Below, one piece after another: positions 8,482 to 15,302 of a stretch of DNA of 28,622 bases. This DNA comes from Candidatus Zhuqueibacterota bacterium (GTDB lineage: Bacteria; BS750m-G25). Numbering within the stretch: the stretch's first letter is position 1; each line of letters opens with the position of its first letter. The DNA lies in the NCBI GenBank assembly GCA_016783505.1, contig JADHWK010000030.1, positions 1-28,622 of the forward strand, in the 5' to 3' direction. The position numbers were made by a program, and so were the translations under genes. The notes beneath the pieces were generated by a model. That model saw nothing but the letters and a program-made list of their open reading frames with translations. It was not told where the DNA came from and did not search any database.

Positions 8482-8512
8482 GTTTTCATCTCCTTTTCAG
8501 GCGACCAATTGC

Positions 8513-8602
8513 GCCTAACGTCCGAGCGTATCTGAAGTCCAGCAGTCAGGCTGGATTTGGGCGGAGTGCCAAAGGCACGAAGCCAGATACGCTCTGTTAT
8601 AT
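8513..8602 (-). other. attC-like integron recombination site 2
   Basis: On the minus strand the 90-base site opens with ATATAAC (R''-like) and closes with GTTAGGC (8519-8513), a perfect GTTRRRY core. Inner arms GAGCGTATCTG and CAGATACGCTC are perfectly complementary over 11 bp. The centre folds into two hairpins, AAGTCCAGC/GCTGGATTT and GTGCC/GGCAC. It lies 70 bases downstream of the 8673-9515 gene, and the next gene starts 31 bases after the core. The words GGGCG-A/G-AGTG and CGAAGCC are shared with site 3, showing one family of sites. Confidence 0.75.
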
Positions 8603-8672
8603 GAAGTGGGGGTCATTCTTATGGCACCTGCCATTCTACACCACATATTTTAAACAACCCTGTGCTGAGAAG

Positions 8673-9515
8673 TCATAATAGTTTCTGCTGAGAAACGTCT
8701 TTAATAATGTATGGAGAAAGCCACTCCAACAGTTCACTCTGTTGTGGAGGACAAATACCTCGTGTCCTCAAAAGCCTCTGCATAATGTCATAAACCAAGG
8801 ACCAATCAATCTCTTGAAGTTTGGATGAATGTTTCTGGATGTTCTTCACTACTTGATAAGTTTTGTAAGGAATTGTGATGCAGGTAAGCAGGGTGTTCAA
8901 CCGTCCAGTCTTCCAATCCTTTCTGAATGTTGGTCTTCCATCCTTAACATTATACTTCACATCCTCGTTCCACCCGAGGATATCCATGAAATGTAGGAAT
9001 CCAAGGAGACCATACTCCATGAGGTCACTGATAGATTTTTCCAATTCTTGGATACTATCAGCAATCTTTTGACTCGGTTTGTATCTAATGATACCTTTCT
9101 TATCTTCTACATGATCCAATAGGTAAGCGTTCCTGTAAATCAAGGTTAGTACTGCTCTGAATATCTCAAAATCATAAACAGAAATCTTGGAGAGTTGTTT
9201 CCAAACAGTATCGAATCCATACGGTTCGTCTGCGTGTCCCACACAAGGTATCATATCATTTGGATTGGGATTTCTTGACTTAAAAACCTCCTTCCCAGGC
9301 TTGAGGAAATAGACCTCCACACCATTAGGAAGTGTAATAATGGCATGTTTTTTGGGAGAATCTAAGGAAGGCCCAGCTTCCCAACTAAGCGCCTCCGAGA
9401 TTCTCTTTATTCTCTTATTCTCTACCTCTTTGGGCTTACCTTTCTGGAGTTCTGTTCTTAAAAAATCAGGGTAGTTTGGATTTTCGGGTCTCCCTATAAC
9501 TTGTTTTTTTGCCAT
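8673..9515 (-). CDS. Unrecognised 280-residue partner of the NSPPY methyltransferase, candidate restriction endonuclease
   Basis: I do not recognise this 280-residue soluble protein. The N-terminal third is basic and contains AIITLPNGVEVYFLKPGKEV, which looks like a beta-hairpin with a following Lys. The rest is mostly helical (VYDFEIFRAVLTLIYRNAYL; LLGFLHFMDILGWNED). It starts 12 bases after the methyltransferase stop, with AAGGAAG overlapping that stop and 7 bases before ATG, so the pair is one operon. Its 3' end is followed by attC-like site 2. Tight pairing with a DNA methyltransferase inside a mobile cassette makes a restriction endonuclease the best guess, but no catalytic motif is clear. 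Confidence 0.7.
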   Translation of the reverse strand: MAKKQVIGRPENPNYPDFLRTELQKGKPKEVENKRIKRISEALSWEAGPSLDSPKKHAIITLPNGVEVYFLKPGKEVFKSRNPNPNDMIPCVGHADEPYGFDTVWKQLSKISVYDFEIFRAVLTLIYRNAYLLDHVEDKKGIIRYKPSQKIADSIQELEKSISDLMEYGLLGFLHFMDILGWNEDVKYNVKDGRPTFRKDWKTGRLNTLLTCITIPYKTYQVVKNIQKHSSKLQEIDWSLVYDIMQRLLRTRGICPPQQSELLEWLSPYIIKDVSQQKLL

Positions 9516-9527
9516 TTTAATTCTTCC

Positions 9528-11360
9528 TTAACTCTTTCTCAGGACTAATACGGTTTCTTCTCTTATAATTCCCTCACTGCTTTTTTGCAATTTTCTCCCA
9601 ACGAGCCTATCAATCTTGAAACCTAAATTTTCAGCTATTTCTAATAAAATTTTGTCGTTAGGAACTTCAATAGAATTGCCACCAACTATAAAATGATTGT
9701 TCCCAATGACAATTGCAGATTTACCCCCTTTCCTTAATACCCTCTTCATTTCTCTCAAAGTTTTGATCATATCAGTGTAAAACTTAAAACTACGAAGTCC
9801 TGCTTGCTGACGTCCATTTGAGATTAAATAATTAACAACCTTACTACCCGTTTCTGAAAAATCTGTTAAATTTTCATCCTTTTTAGTGAGTTTTTCCATT
9901 AGTTCTTTTCTATCATAGTTTACTCTTGGATTTCCCATCATATCTTTTCCTAATTTCTCGATAGATCCTGCCAATTCAAGGAGGACTAATTGAGGGTAGT
10001 CGTTTTTTATATAATCCAGTGCTACTGCGTAAGGGGGAGAATTTACTATACCACCTATTGATTCAGAGGATATTTCTTTCTTCATATTTCTCGTGTCAGC
10101 AATATATGTTTTAGATTTTCCTAATCGAATTTTTAAAGTTTTGTTCAATCTTTGAAAGAGAAATATTCTAAGGTAAAGATTATTAAGCCTTCCACGAAAT
10201 ACGTCTAAAAACTGGTCGCTTGTTCTTCGAGCCACATCACTAATCGTTCCACTTAATGATAGAAGCAAGAAATTTCTTATTTCTTCATCATTTATATTCT
10301 TGAGTAACTCTCTGGCTATAAGAACTTGTGGAACAGTTTTCTCCTTATCCCTTAAAGCATTCTTTAATTTTATGCACAATTGTTTCGATTTCTCCGAAAT
10401 CCAATTATAATTGACCTGTCCCCTAAAAAATGGGAGACTCCCATATGTTCCTCGCTTCCAACTGTATATCTCTTCGGTTAGTGTCTTAAGATACTCGTTA
10501 ATGCTGTCTTTCAATCTGGAAGTTTCAAGATTTAAAGAGTAGCACTTTACATTACTCATCAAGACAGAAAGAGGATTTATCTCAACTCCAACACTATCGA
10601 GCCCTAATAAAGAAGCTTCTACTAATAGTGTCCCGCTTCCAGCAAAGTTATCAAGAATAATTCCTTTATCATAAGGATAAATATTATTTAATAATGCTCG
10701 AACCATTTTAGGGTGAAATTTACCTTTATATGGATGGAAATAATGAGTGAGGTATAGGGAAGGCTCTTCTCTTATTGCAAAGTAGTCTTGAAGCCTTTTA
10801 CCTATGCTTAGAGTAGAAGATGCGGGAATGCGGTATATATCCTTTATGAGATGAGAAAATAATATTTCCACATTCCGTTCAACTTCCCTTTCGTTTCTAC
10901 TAAGTTTTGAGATATACTGTGATTTTTCAAGGAAATATTGATTTGTGATAAATCTGAAAAGAAGAAGACTGTCTTTTCTAAAGTAATGGACGTTCTTCTC
11001 CACTACTCCATCAGGAAATATATTTCTTAATAATTCGGACGGCGATTTATTCTCGCTCATAATTAGATAGATTTCTCGAGTATAGGATAGCCGTTTTACT
11101 AATTTAGAAATATCTCCCATTGTTTCAGATGTCCCAAAATATCCTTGAATCCTACCATATGACAACTCATGGGTTATAAAATCTTGAATTCTTATAGATG
11201 AATGTGTGAACTTATTTAATGGTTCCTCTTTTAATTTATCTGCAAAATTATAAATAGGCTTTACCATCCCAAATAAACTCTCTAATTCAAGTTTAGCAAA
11301 ATCTGTAGCCTCATGTTCGCTCTTTATATTGTTAAAGATTTTAAAATAAAAATAAAACAT
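9528..11360 (-). CDS. DNA methyltransferase with NSPPY motif and long N-terminal region
   Basis: This 610-residue protein has the order motif I then motif IV. SAM-binding ILDNFAGSGTLLVEA lies at 235-249, with acidic GVEINPLS after it, and catalytic NSPPYAVALDY at 440-450. THYFHPYKGKFHPKMVRALL just before motif I is typical of amino-methyltransferases that act on DNA. S/N-P-P-Y motifs are common in N4-cytosine enzymes, so m4C is a reasonable but unproven product. The first 200 residues (FYFYFKIFN, FAKLELESLFG, LVKRLSYTREIYLIM) resemble the N-terminal ferredoxin-like/THUMP-associated part of tRNA methyltransferases such as Trm11/TrmG10, which is unusual in a restriction-modification setting. 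GGAGAG lies 5 bases before the ATG. The gene starts 33 bases after attC-like site 3 and is AT-rich. Confidence 0.85.
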   Translation of the reverse strand: MFYFYFKIFNNIKSEHEATDFAKLELESLFGMVKPIYNFADKLKEEPLNKFTHSSIRIQDFITHELSYGRIQGYFGTSETMGDISKLVKRLSYTREIYLIMSENKSPSELLRNIFPDGVVEKNVHYFRKDSLLLFRFITNQYFLEKSQYISKLSRNEREVERNVEILFSHLIKDIYRIPASSTLSIGKRLQDYFAIREEPSLYLTHYFHPYKGKFHPKMVRALLNNIYPYDKGIILDNFAGSGTLLVEASLLGLDSVGVEINPLSVLMSNVKCYSLNLETSRLKDSINEYLKTLTEEIYSWKRGTYGSLPFFRGQVNYNWISEKSKQLCIKLKNALRDKEKTVPQVLIARELLKNINDEEIRNFLLLSLSGTISDVARRTSDQFLDVFRGRLNNLYLRIFLFQRLNKTLKIRLGKSKTYIADTRNMKKEISSESIGGIVNSPPYAVALDYIKNDYPQLVLLELAGSIEKLGKDMMGNPRVNYDRKELMEKLTKKDENLTDFSETGSKVVNYLISNGRQQAGLRSFKFYTDMIKTLREMKRVLRKGGKSAIVIGNNHFIVGGNSIEVPNDKILLEIAENLGFKIDRLVGRKLQKSSEGIIREETVLVLRKS

Positions 11361-11393
11361 TTTATCTCTCCACTAATTTAAGACCGCCGTTTC

Positions 11394-11470
11394 GCTTAAC
11401 GTTTGAGCATTTACGAACTTGCGAAGCAAGTTGGGCGAAGTGAAACGAAGCCGTAAATACTTTGTTATCT
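11394..11470 (-). other. attC-like integron recombination site 3
   Basis: On the minus strand the 77-base site opens with AGATAAC and closes with GTTAAGC (11400-11394), a perfect GTTRRRY core. Inner arms GCATTTACG and CGTAAATAC pair. The centre carries the hairpin AACTTGC/GCAAGTT with a GAA loop and the GGGCGAAGTG...ACGAAGCC words shared with site 2. It begins 7 bases after the stop of the antitoxin-like gene, and the next cassette gene starts 33 bases after the core, the usual spacing in integron cassettes. Confidence 0.75.
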
Positions 11471-11477
11471 GCCGTCG

Positions 11478-11690
11478 TCATTCAGTAGACTTCTGTAACT
11501 GGTGTTGAGCGATTAAATTACGAACCTCAGGAACTAATTCATACGGAATCTCCACCATACTCTGGCCCTCTTGTTCGTATGCTGCTTTATCTCCTGCTAA
11601 GGCTTCCTCTTCGGTCTGACGCTCGTAATAGGCTAAAACACGACGGACTCGGTCTTCGTCCCATCCGGGTGGAAACTTATTCTGCTTCAT
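11478..11690 (-). CDS. Antitoxin-like 70-residue protein (FPPGWDE family)
   Basis: The ATG at 11690 gives 70 residues beginning MKQNKFPPGWDEDRVRRVLA and continuing YYERQTEEEALAGDKAAYEQ, then a VEIPYELVPEVRNLIAQ helix. From memory, similar small acidic proteins are common in cyanobacteria and other environmental bacteria, usually just downstream of a BrnT/DUF4258-like toxin gene with which they overlap. Here the same overlap is seen: its first 14 bases lie inside the end of a toxin-like frame. The longer in-frame extension to 11762 is rejected as the start because those bases encode the toxin C-terminus in another frame. With the toxin truncated, this is an orphan antitoxin-like gene. DNA binding and autoregulation are family inferences. 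Confidence 0.7.
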   Translation of the reverse strand: MKQNKFPPGWDEDRVRRVLAYYERQTEEEALAGDKAAYEQEGQSMVEIPYELVPEVRNLIAQHQLQKSTE

Positions 11691-11769
11691 CTTTAGGCTC
11701 TGGGTCCGGTACATAAATAACACGCAGATACCGACCAGCTTGTGTCTGACCAATAGCCACACGTGATCC
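11677..11769 (-). pseudogene. C-terminal remnant of a BrnT/DUF4258-like toxin
   Basis: In the frame offset from the antitoxin gene the minus strand reads GSRVAIGQTQAGRYLRVIYV then PDPEPKDEAE and stop (11679-11677). The GQTQAGRYLRVIYV strand pair is characteristic of the C-terminal half of small RNase-like toxins of the BrnT/DUF4258 type. A TAA lies directly before the fragment, so roughly the first two thirds of the usual gene of about 90 codons are gone, as is the ITAYEL-type end. The fragment overlaps the antitoxin start by 14 bases. It marks the upstream, eroded edge of the cassette block. Confidence 0.6.
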
Positions 11770-11813
11770 TTACATTAATTTCTTCCGAAAAAGACGAGCT
11801 TTCTTAAAGTAAG

Positions 11814-11836
11814 AAAAAGCCTTTGAAGGCTTTTTT
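11814..11836 (-). terminator. Rho-independent terminator of the deaminase gene
   Basis: AAAAAGCC (11814-11821) pairs with GGCTTTTT (11828-11835) across TTTGAA. On the minus strand the stem is followed by more T-rich sequence (CTTTTTCTTACTTT). It lies about 90 bases past the stop of the 11929 gene. The symmetrical A/T flanks would let it work on both strands. Confidence 0.7.
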
Positions 11837-11928
11837 GAAAAGTATGCTCTCTCACGCTGAGGATTATATTACAAAAAAAATTGGAAAGAGTCAAGTCTTT
11901 TGTTGAAAAATTTCCACTTGATTATCGT

Positions 11929-13293
11929 CTATCCCACAATCCTTCCCGCTATCGCATTCACCCTCTCAACAATCTCCTCTTCATCATAGCCCACAATTTT
12001 CCCTTCCCTGACAACAACATCTCCATTCACGATTGTATACGCCGTTTCATGGTTATAACCTGAAAAAACGATGGCGGCAAGGGGATCTTCAAGCGCACCC
12101 GCATACTGGAGTTTAAACATATCATACAGGGCAAGGTCTGCACCCATACCCTCCTCTATCTTCCCAAGCCTCGATAGTTTTAATAGATCTGCACCATTCC
12201 TTATAGCCATATAGAGCGCCTGTCGCGCCGTCAATGCATCGGGGCCATATTTCACCCTCTGAGCAAGCATGGCATTCCTTACCTCTCCGAGTATATCGGA
12301 TGAATCGTTAGAGGCAGATCCATCCACTCCAAGCCCCACCCGGATTCCCATATCCAGCATCTCCTTCACCCTTGCGATACCGGATCCAAGCCTCATGTTG
12401 GATGTGGGACAGTGAGAAATACCCGTGTTTGTATCTTCCAACACTTTAAGCTCATCATCACTGAACCATATCCCGTGGGCAAAATACACATCCTCCCCAA
12501 GCCATTCCCAGCCTTCCATGAGAGCAAGAGGCCTTTTTCCGTATTTTTCAAGGCAGTAAATCCCTTCATCCTCTGTCTCGGCAAGATGCGTATGGATTAC
12601 AACACTGTGAGTCCTGCCAAGCATTGCCGTTTCCATCATCACATCTTCATCCACAGAAAATAGGCTGCAGGGCGCCAGCACTATCTTTCTCATTGCCAGC
12701 GGATCAGAATCATGAAATTTCTCAATCACCCTCACCATGTCTCTGATCACCTCTTCGGTATTTTGAACCACATGATTTGGGGGCAGCCCCCCATCACTTT
12801 CGCCCCTTGTCATAGATCCCCTTGAGGGAGAAAATCGTATCCCGGCCCTCGCAGCCGCTTCAAACTGAATTCCCATCATGTCACCTTTGAAGTCCTCAGA
12901 ATACAGGTACATCTGATCTGTGGTTGTAGTGGCACCGGTTTTCAGCAGTTCAGCGCTCCCCAGAAGGGTGGAATAATAAATGGCCTCCTCATCCATGCGC
13001 CCCCATATGGGATACAGATAAACAAGCCAGTCGAAGAGTTTTGCGTTCTGCGCCCCCGGGAGATTCCTTGTAAGCGTTTGAAAAAGATGGTGATGGGTGT
13101 TGATCATTCCGGGTATTACCAGAAACCGGGAGCAGTCTATCACCTCGGTGTTCATTAACTCCTGGGGGAATAACTGTATGGCAGGTGCTATCTTTTCTAT
13201 AACATTTTCCCTGATCAAAATGTCATGGTTTTTTAGCTCATCGTCTTTATCATTAAAGGTAGCAATGTAAAAACAATTCTTAAGCAGTATCAT
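11929..13293 (-). CDS. Amidohydrolase, probable 8-oxoguanine deaminase
   Basis: The protein hydrolyses an exocyclic amino group on a purine or triazine ring with a metal-bound water. It has the amidohydrolase superfamily metal ligands: MINTHHHLFQTLTRN (HxH near residues 67-69), HTHLAETEDE, FAHGIWF and GVDGSASND. The long match NAKLFDWLVYLYPIW, with SHCPTSNMRLGSG and ALYDMFKLQYAGALEDP, is typical of 8-oxoguanine deaminases and of the related hydroxyatrazine hydrolases, the main alternative. The start is set at ATG 13293 (454 residues), because the family begins like MILLKNCFYIATFND. The open frame extends 20 codons further to 13353, but that extension abuts a pseudogene stop and looks non-native. 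A terminator follows at 11814-11836. Confidence 0.88.
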   Translation of the reverse strand: MILLKNCFYIATFNDKDDELKNHDILIRENVIEKIAPAIQLFPQELMNTEVIDCSRFLVIPGMINTHHHLFQTLTRNLPGAQNAKLFDWLVYLYPIWGRMDEEAIYYSTLLGSAELLKTGATTTTDQMYLYSEDFKGDMMGIQFEAAARAGIRFSPSRGSMTRGESDGGLPPNHVVQNTEEVIRDMVRVIEKFHDSDPLAMRKIVLAPCSLFSVDEDVMMETAMLGRTHSVVIHTHLAETEDEGIYCLEKYGKRPLALMEGWEWLGEDVYFAHGIWFSDDELKVLEDTNTGISHCPTSNMRLGSGIARVKEMLDMGIRVGLGVDGSASNDSSDILGEVRNAMLAQRVKYGPDALTARQALYMAIRNGADLLKLSRLGKIEEGMGADLALYDMFKLQYAGALEDPLAAIVFSGYNHETAYTIVNGDVVVREGKIVGYDEEEIVERVNAIAGRIVG

Positions 13294-13353
13294 TTTAAAA
13301 CCACAAATAAACCTAAGACAAATGCTAATAACGTATCTCTTGTTAATTGCCAT

Positions 13354-13828
13354 CTAAAATAAAACAAGTTCAATGGAAATAATCTTCATAAGAAAGGCAT
13401 AGAAAGTATGAATCGCAAAAAGCAATTGTTTAAGTCTAACACCAGCCGGCATCCGATATAATTCCGCTGTTTCTGCGGCTGATTTCTTTGCTTTTTCCAA
13501 TTCTTGACCATATACAACACCAAAATTTTTATCCCATTCCTGAAAGAATACCTTTATTCGGGAGGGTGTCTGTCTTTCTTGATAATTTGCTTGGAACTTT
13601 ATATTCTATCGTAAGATAACCATAGACCGCGTCAGGTCTTCCTCTAAAGGTTGTAGCTGTTTTCTCATATCTGACATTGATATTTATACCCATCTTCTTA
13701 AACGTTCTTTAAAGCAATGGTTCCATGCCCATTTTGAGGTCTTCTTCTGTTTTGGCTCTACGAGCAATTTCTTTAATGTCTTCTGCTAATTTCTCTGTAT
13801 CTATTTGCCAATATTTCTTTGCTTCCAT
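13354..13828 (-). pseudogene. Decayed N-terminal fragment of a type IIG/Eco57I-like restriction-modification enzyme
   Basis: From ATG 13828 (GAGGAAC just upstream) the frame reads MEAKKYWQIDTEKLAEDIKE and on to MEPLL, then TAA. In the same frame it continues RTFKKMGIN, RGRPDAVYGYLTIEYKVPSK, LSRK. A shift then leads to VFFQEWDKNFGVVYGQELEK, ETAELYRMPAGVRLKQLLFA, IHTFYAFLMKIISIELVLF and TAG at 13356-13354. The RPDAVYG..IEYK nuclease-like strand and the FGxVYGxELxKA..LLFAxHTxxAxLMK block are, from memory, hallmarks of large Eco57I-type combined nuclease/N6-adenine methylases. Only the N-terminal ~150 residues remain, with one in-frame stop, one frameshift and no methylase domain. It ends exactly where the deaminase open frame begins. 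Confidence 0.7.
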
Positions 13829-13845
13829 TGTTCCTCACTTATCTG

Positions 13846-13995
13846 TCAGCTATGTGTAGGGACATCTTCTTCCCGCTCTTTACCCTCATAAATTAATTCA
13901 AATTCCTTAATTTGAATCTTGCCCCGAATGGCATGCTTGCAATGCAAAACACTAGAAAGCATAATCACCCTTTTCTCAGTAAAAATACGAGGCAT
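13846..13995 (-). pseudogene. Fragment resembling an ORF6N-domain protein
   Basis: A 49-codon frame reads MPRIFTEKRVIMLSSVLHCK, HAIRGKIQIKEFELIYEG and on to THS-stop. FTExxVxMLSSVLxxxxAI..xIQI matches the conserved FTEQGVAMLSSVLNSxRAIxVNIxIM segment of ORF6N-domain proteins, which are phage- and mobile-element-linked. The upstream DNA-binding part and the rest of the protein are missing. It is probably a decayed relic rather than a functional small gene, and it sits directly upstream of the restriction-modification fragment. Confidence 0.5.
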
Positions 13996-14065
13996 CTTTC
14001 AAATCCCGCCACAACTTAATGTTCCAAAATGGAATATCAAATCTTTAAATTCTTCCTGAAGCAGC

Positions 14066-15148
14066 CTAAAGGGTCTCCTCCGTTTCCGGGTCGAAGAAGT
14101 GGGCTTTGCCCATATCGAACACCAGATTCAGCTTATCCCCCACCCGGGCATCTACCTTTACGTCCATTCGGGCTACGAAAGGTAGACTGCCGCTATGCAA
14201 ATAAAGAAGGATCTCATGCCCCATCAGTTCCGATACCTCCACCTCGGCCAAGACTTTAGCCCGATGGGTAATACGGTCGGCAAACCGGGCGTCGCAGATA
14301 TTCTCCGGCCGAATACCCAGGATAACCTTTGACCTCCCCGACAGCCGTTCCCAAAATTCCTCGGGAATGGCCACGGAGATACCATCGGCCTTAAAGATGT
14401 GGTCTACGATCTGACCGTCAAAGAAGTTCATGGTAGGGCTGCCTATGAACCCAGCCACGAATTTGTTCACAGGATGATTATAAAGCCCCATGGGGCCATC
14501 AATCTGGTGGATGATGCCGTCCTTCATAACCACAATCCGATCGCCCATGGTCATCGCCTCCACCTGGTCATGGGTGACATAGACCATCGTCGCCTTCAGC
14601 CGGTTATGGAGCTTACTGATCTCGGTGCGCATCTGCACCCGCAGTTTAGCGTCTAAGTTGGAAAGGGGCTCATCGAACAGGAATACCTTGGGCTTGCGGA
14701 CAATGGCCCGGCCCACCGCCACCCGCTGTCGCTGTCCCCCGGACAAAGCCTTTGGCCTACGGTCTAAAAGCCCCTGAATGCCCAGGATGTCCGCTGCTTC
14801 CCTGACCCGCTGCTGAATCTCCAGCTTGGGAAAGCGCCGCAACTTGAGCCCGAAAGCCATGTTCTCATAAACCGTCATGTGGGGATAAAGAGCGTAGTTC
14901 TGAAACACCATGGCGATGTCCCGATCCTTTGGGGGAACGTTGTTCACCATCTTCCTGTCAATGTAGACCTCGCCACTGGTGGGCTCTTCCAGACCAGCAA
15001 TCATCCGAAGGGTAGTGGACTTGCCGCAGCCCGAGGGCCCCACCAACACCATAAACTCCTCGTCCTTGACCTTGATGTTGGCGTCTTTGACAGCCACCAC
15101 CCCCTTGTCAAAGATTTTGGTGACATCCTTCATCACTACCTCGGCCAT
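14066..15148 (-). CDS. ABC transporter ATP-binding protein, MalK/UgpC family
   Basis: This is a 360-residue ATPase that would power a sugar or polyol-type importer at the inner face of the membrane. All nucleotide-binding parts are present: Walker A GPSGCGKST (37-45), Q-loop VFQNYALYPHMT (Q83), signature LSGGQRQRVAVGRAIV (135-150), Walker B VFLFDEP (155-161), D-loop SNLDA and H-loop VTHD (H193). The C-terminal ~120 residues form the TOBE/OB-fold regulatory part (ILGIRPENI, FDPETEETL end). Length is normal. ATG has GGAGGG 8 bases upstream. No permease or binding-protein gene lies nearby; such ATPases are often shared by several CUT1 transporters, so the substrate is open. It is an ordinary, well-conserved core gene. 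Confidence 0.95.
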   Translation of the reverse strand: MAEVVMKDVTKIFDKGVVAVKDANIKVKDEEFMVLVGPSGCGKSTTLRMIAGLEEPTSGEVYIDRKMVNNVPPKDRDIAMVFQNYALYPHMTVYENMAFGLKLRRFPKLEIQQRVREAADILGIQGLLDRRPKALSGGQRQRVAVGRAIVRKPKVFLFDEPLSNLDAKLRVQMRTEISKLHNRLKATMVYVTHDQVEAMTMGDRIVVMKDGIIHQIDGPMGLYNHPVNKFVAGFIGSPTMNFFDGQIVDHIFKADGISVAIPEEFWERLSGRSKVILGIRPENICDARFADRITHRAKVLAEVEVSELMGHEILLYLHSGSLPFVARMDVKVDARVGDKLNLVFDMGKAHFFDPETEETL

Positions 15149-15203
15149 GGATTATTCCCTCCGATTCATTCTATATATAACATTTTTCCCCATATTGTAC
15201 GAA

Positions 15204-15302
15204 GTAGGGTGGGTGAAGCGCCAGCGGAACCCACCATCTATTTGAGCAAAGTTCCTTCTCACCACTAAGAGGATGGGTTTCGTTTCACTTCACCCATTCT
15301 AC
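15204..15302. repeat. GTAGGGTGGGTGAAG inverted repeat overlapping a stop codon
   Basis: GTAGGGTGGGTGAAG (15204-15218) is complementary with two mismatches to CTTCACCCATTCTAC (15288-15302). An inner pair, CGGAACCCACCATC and GATGGGTTTCG, extends the stem. The whole 99-base element is a long imperfect hairpin of the GTAGGGTGGG...CCCACC type that occurs as dispersed copies in many genomes. Its right end supplies the TAG stop of the glycosyltransferase gene. It may act as a terminator, but there is no T tract. Confidence 0.65.

Noticed and set aside
6343-11470. CRISPR array or transposon ends as an explanation for the repeated hairpins
   Set aside because: There are only three copies, 2-3 kb apart, with variable centres, no regular spacers, no transposase and no target-site duplication; cassette sites fit better.
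11478-11762. 94-residue version of the antitoxin-like protein starting with GTG
   Set aside because: The extra 24 residues are the toxin-remnant DNA read out of frame; the family starts at ATG 11690.
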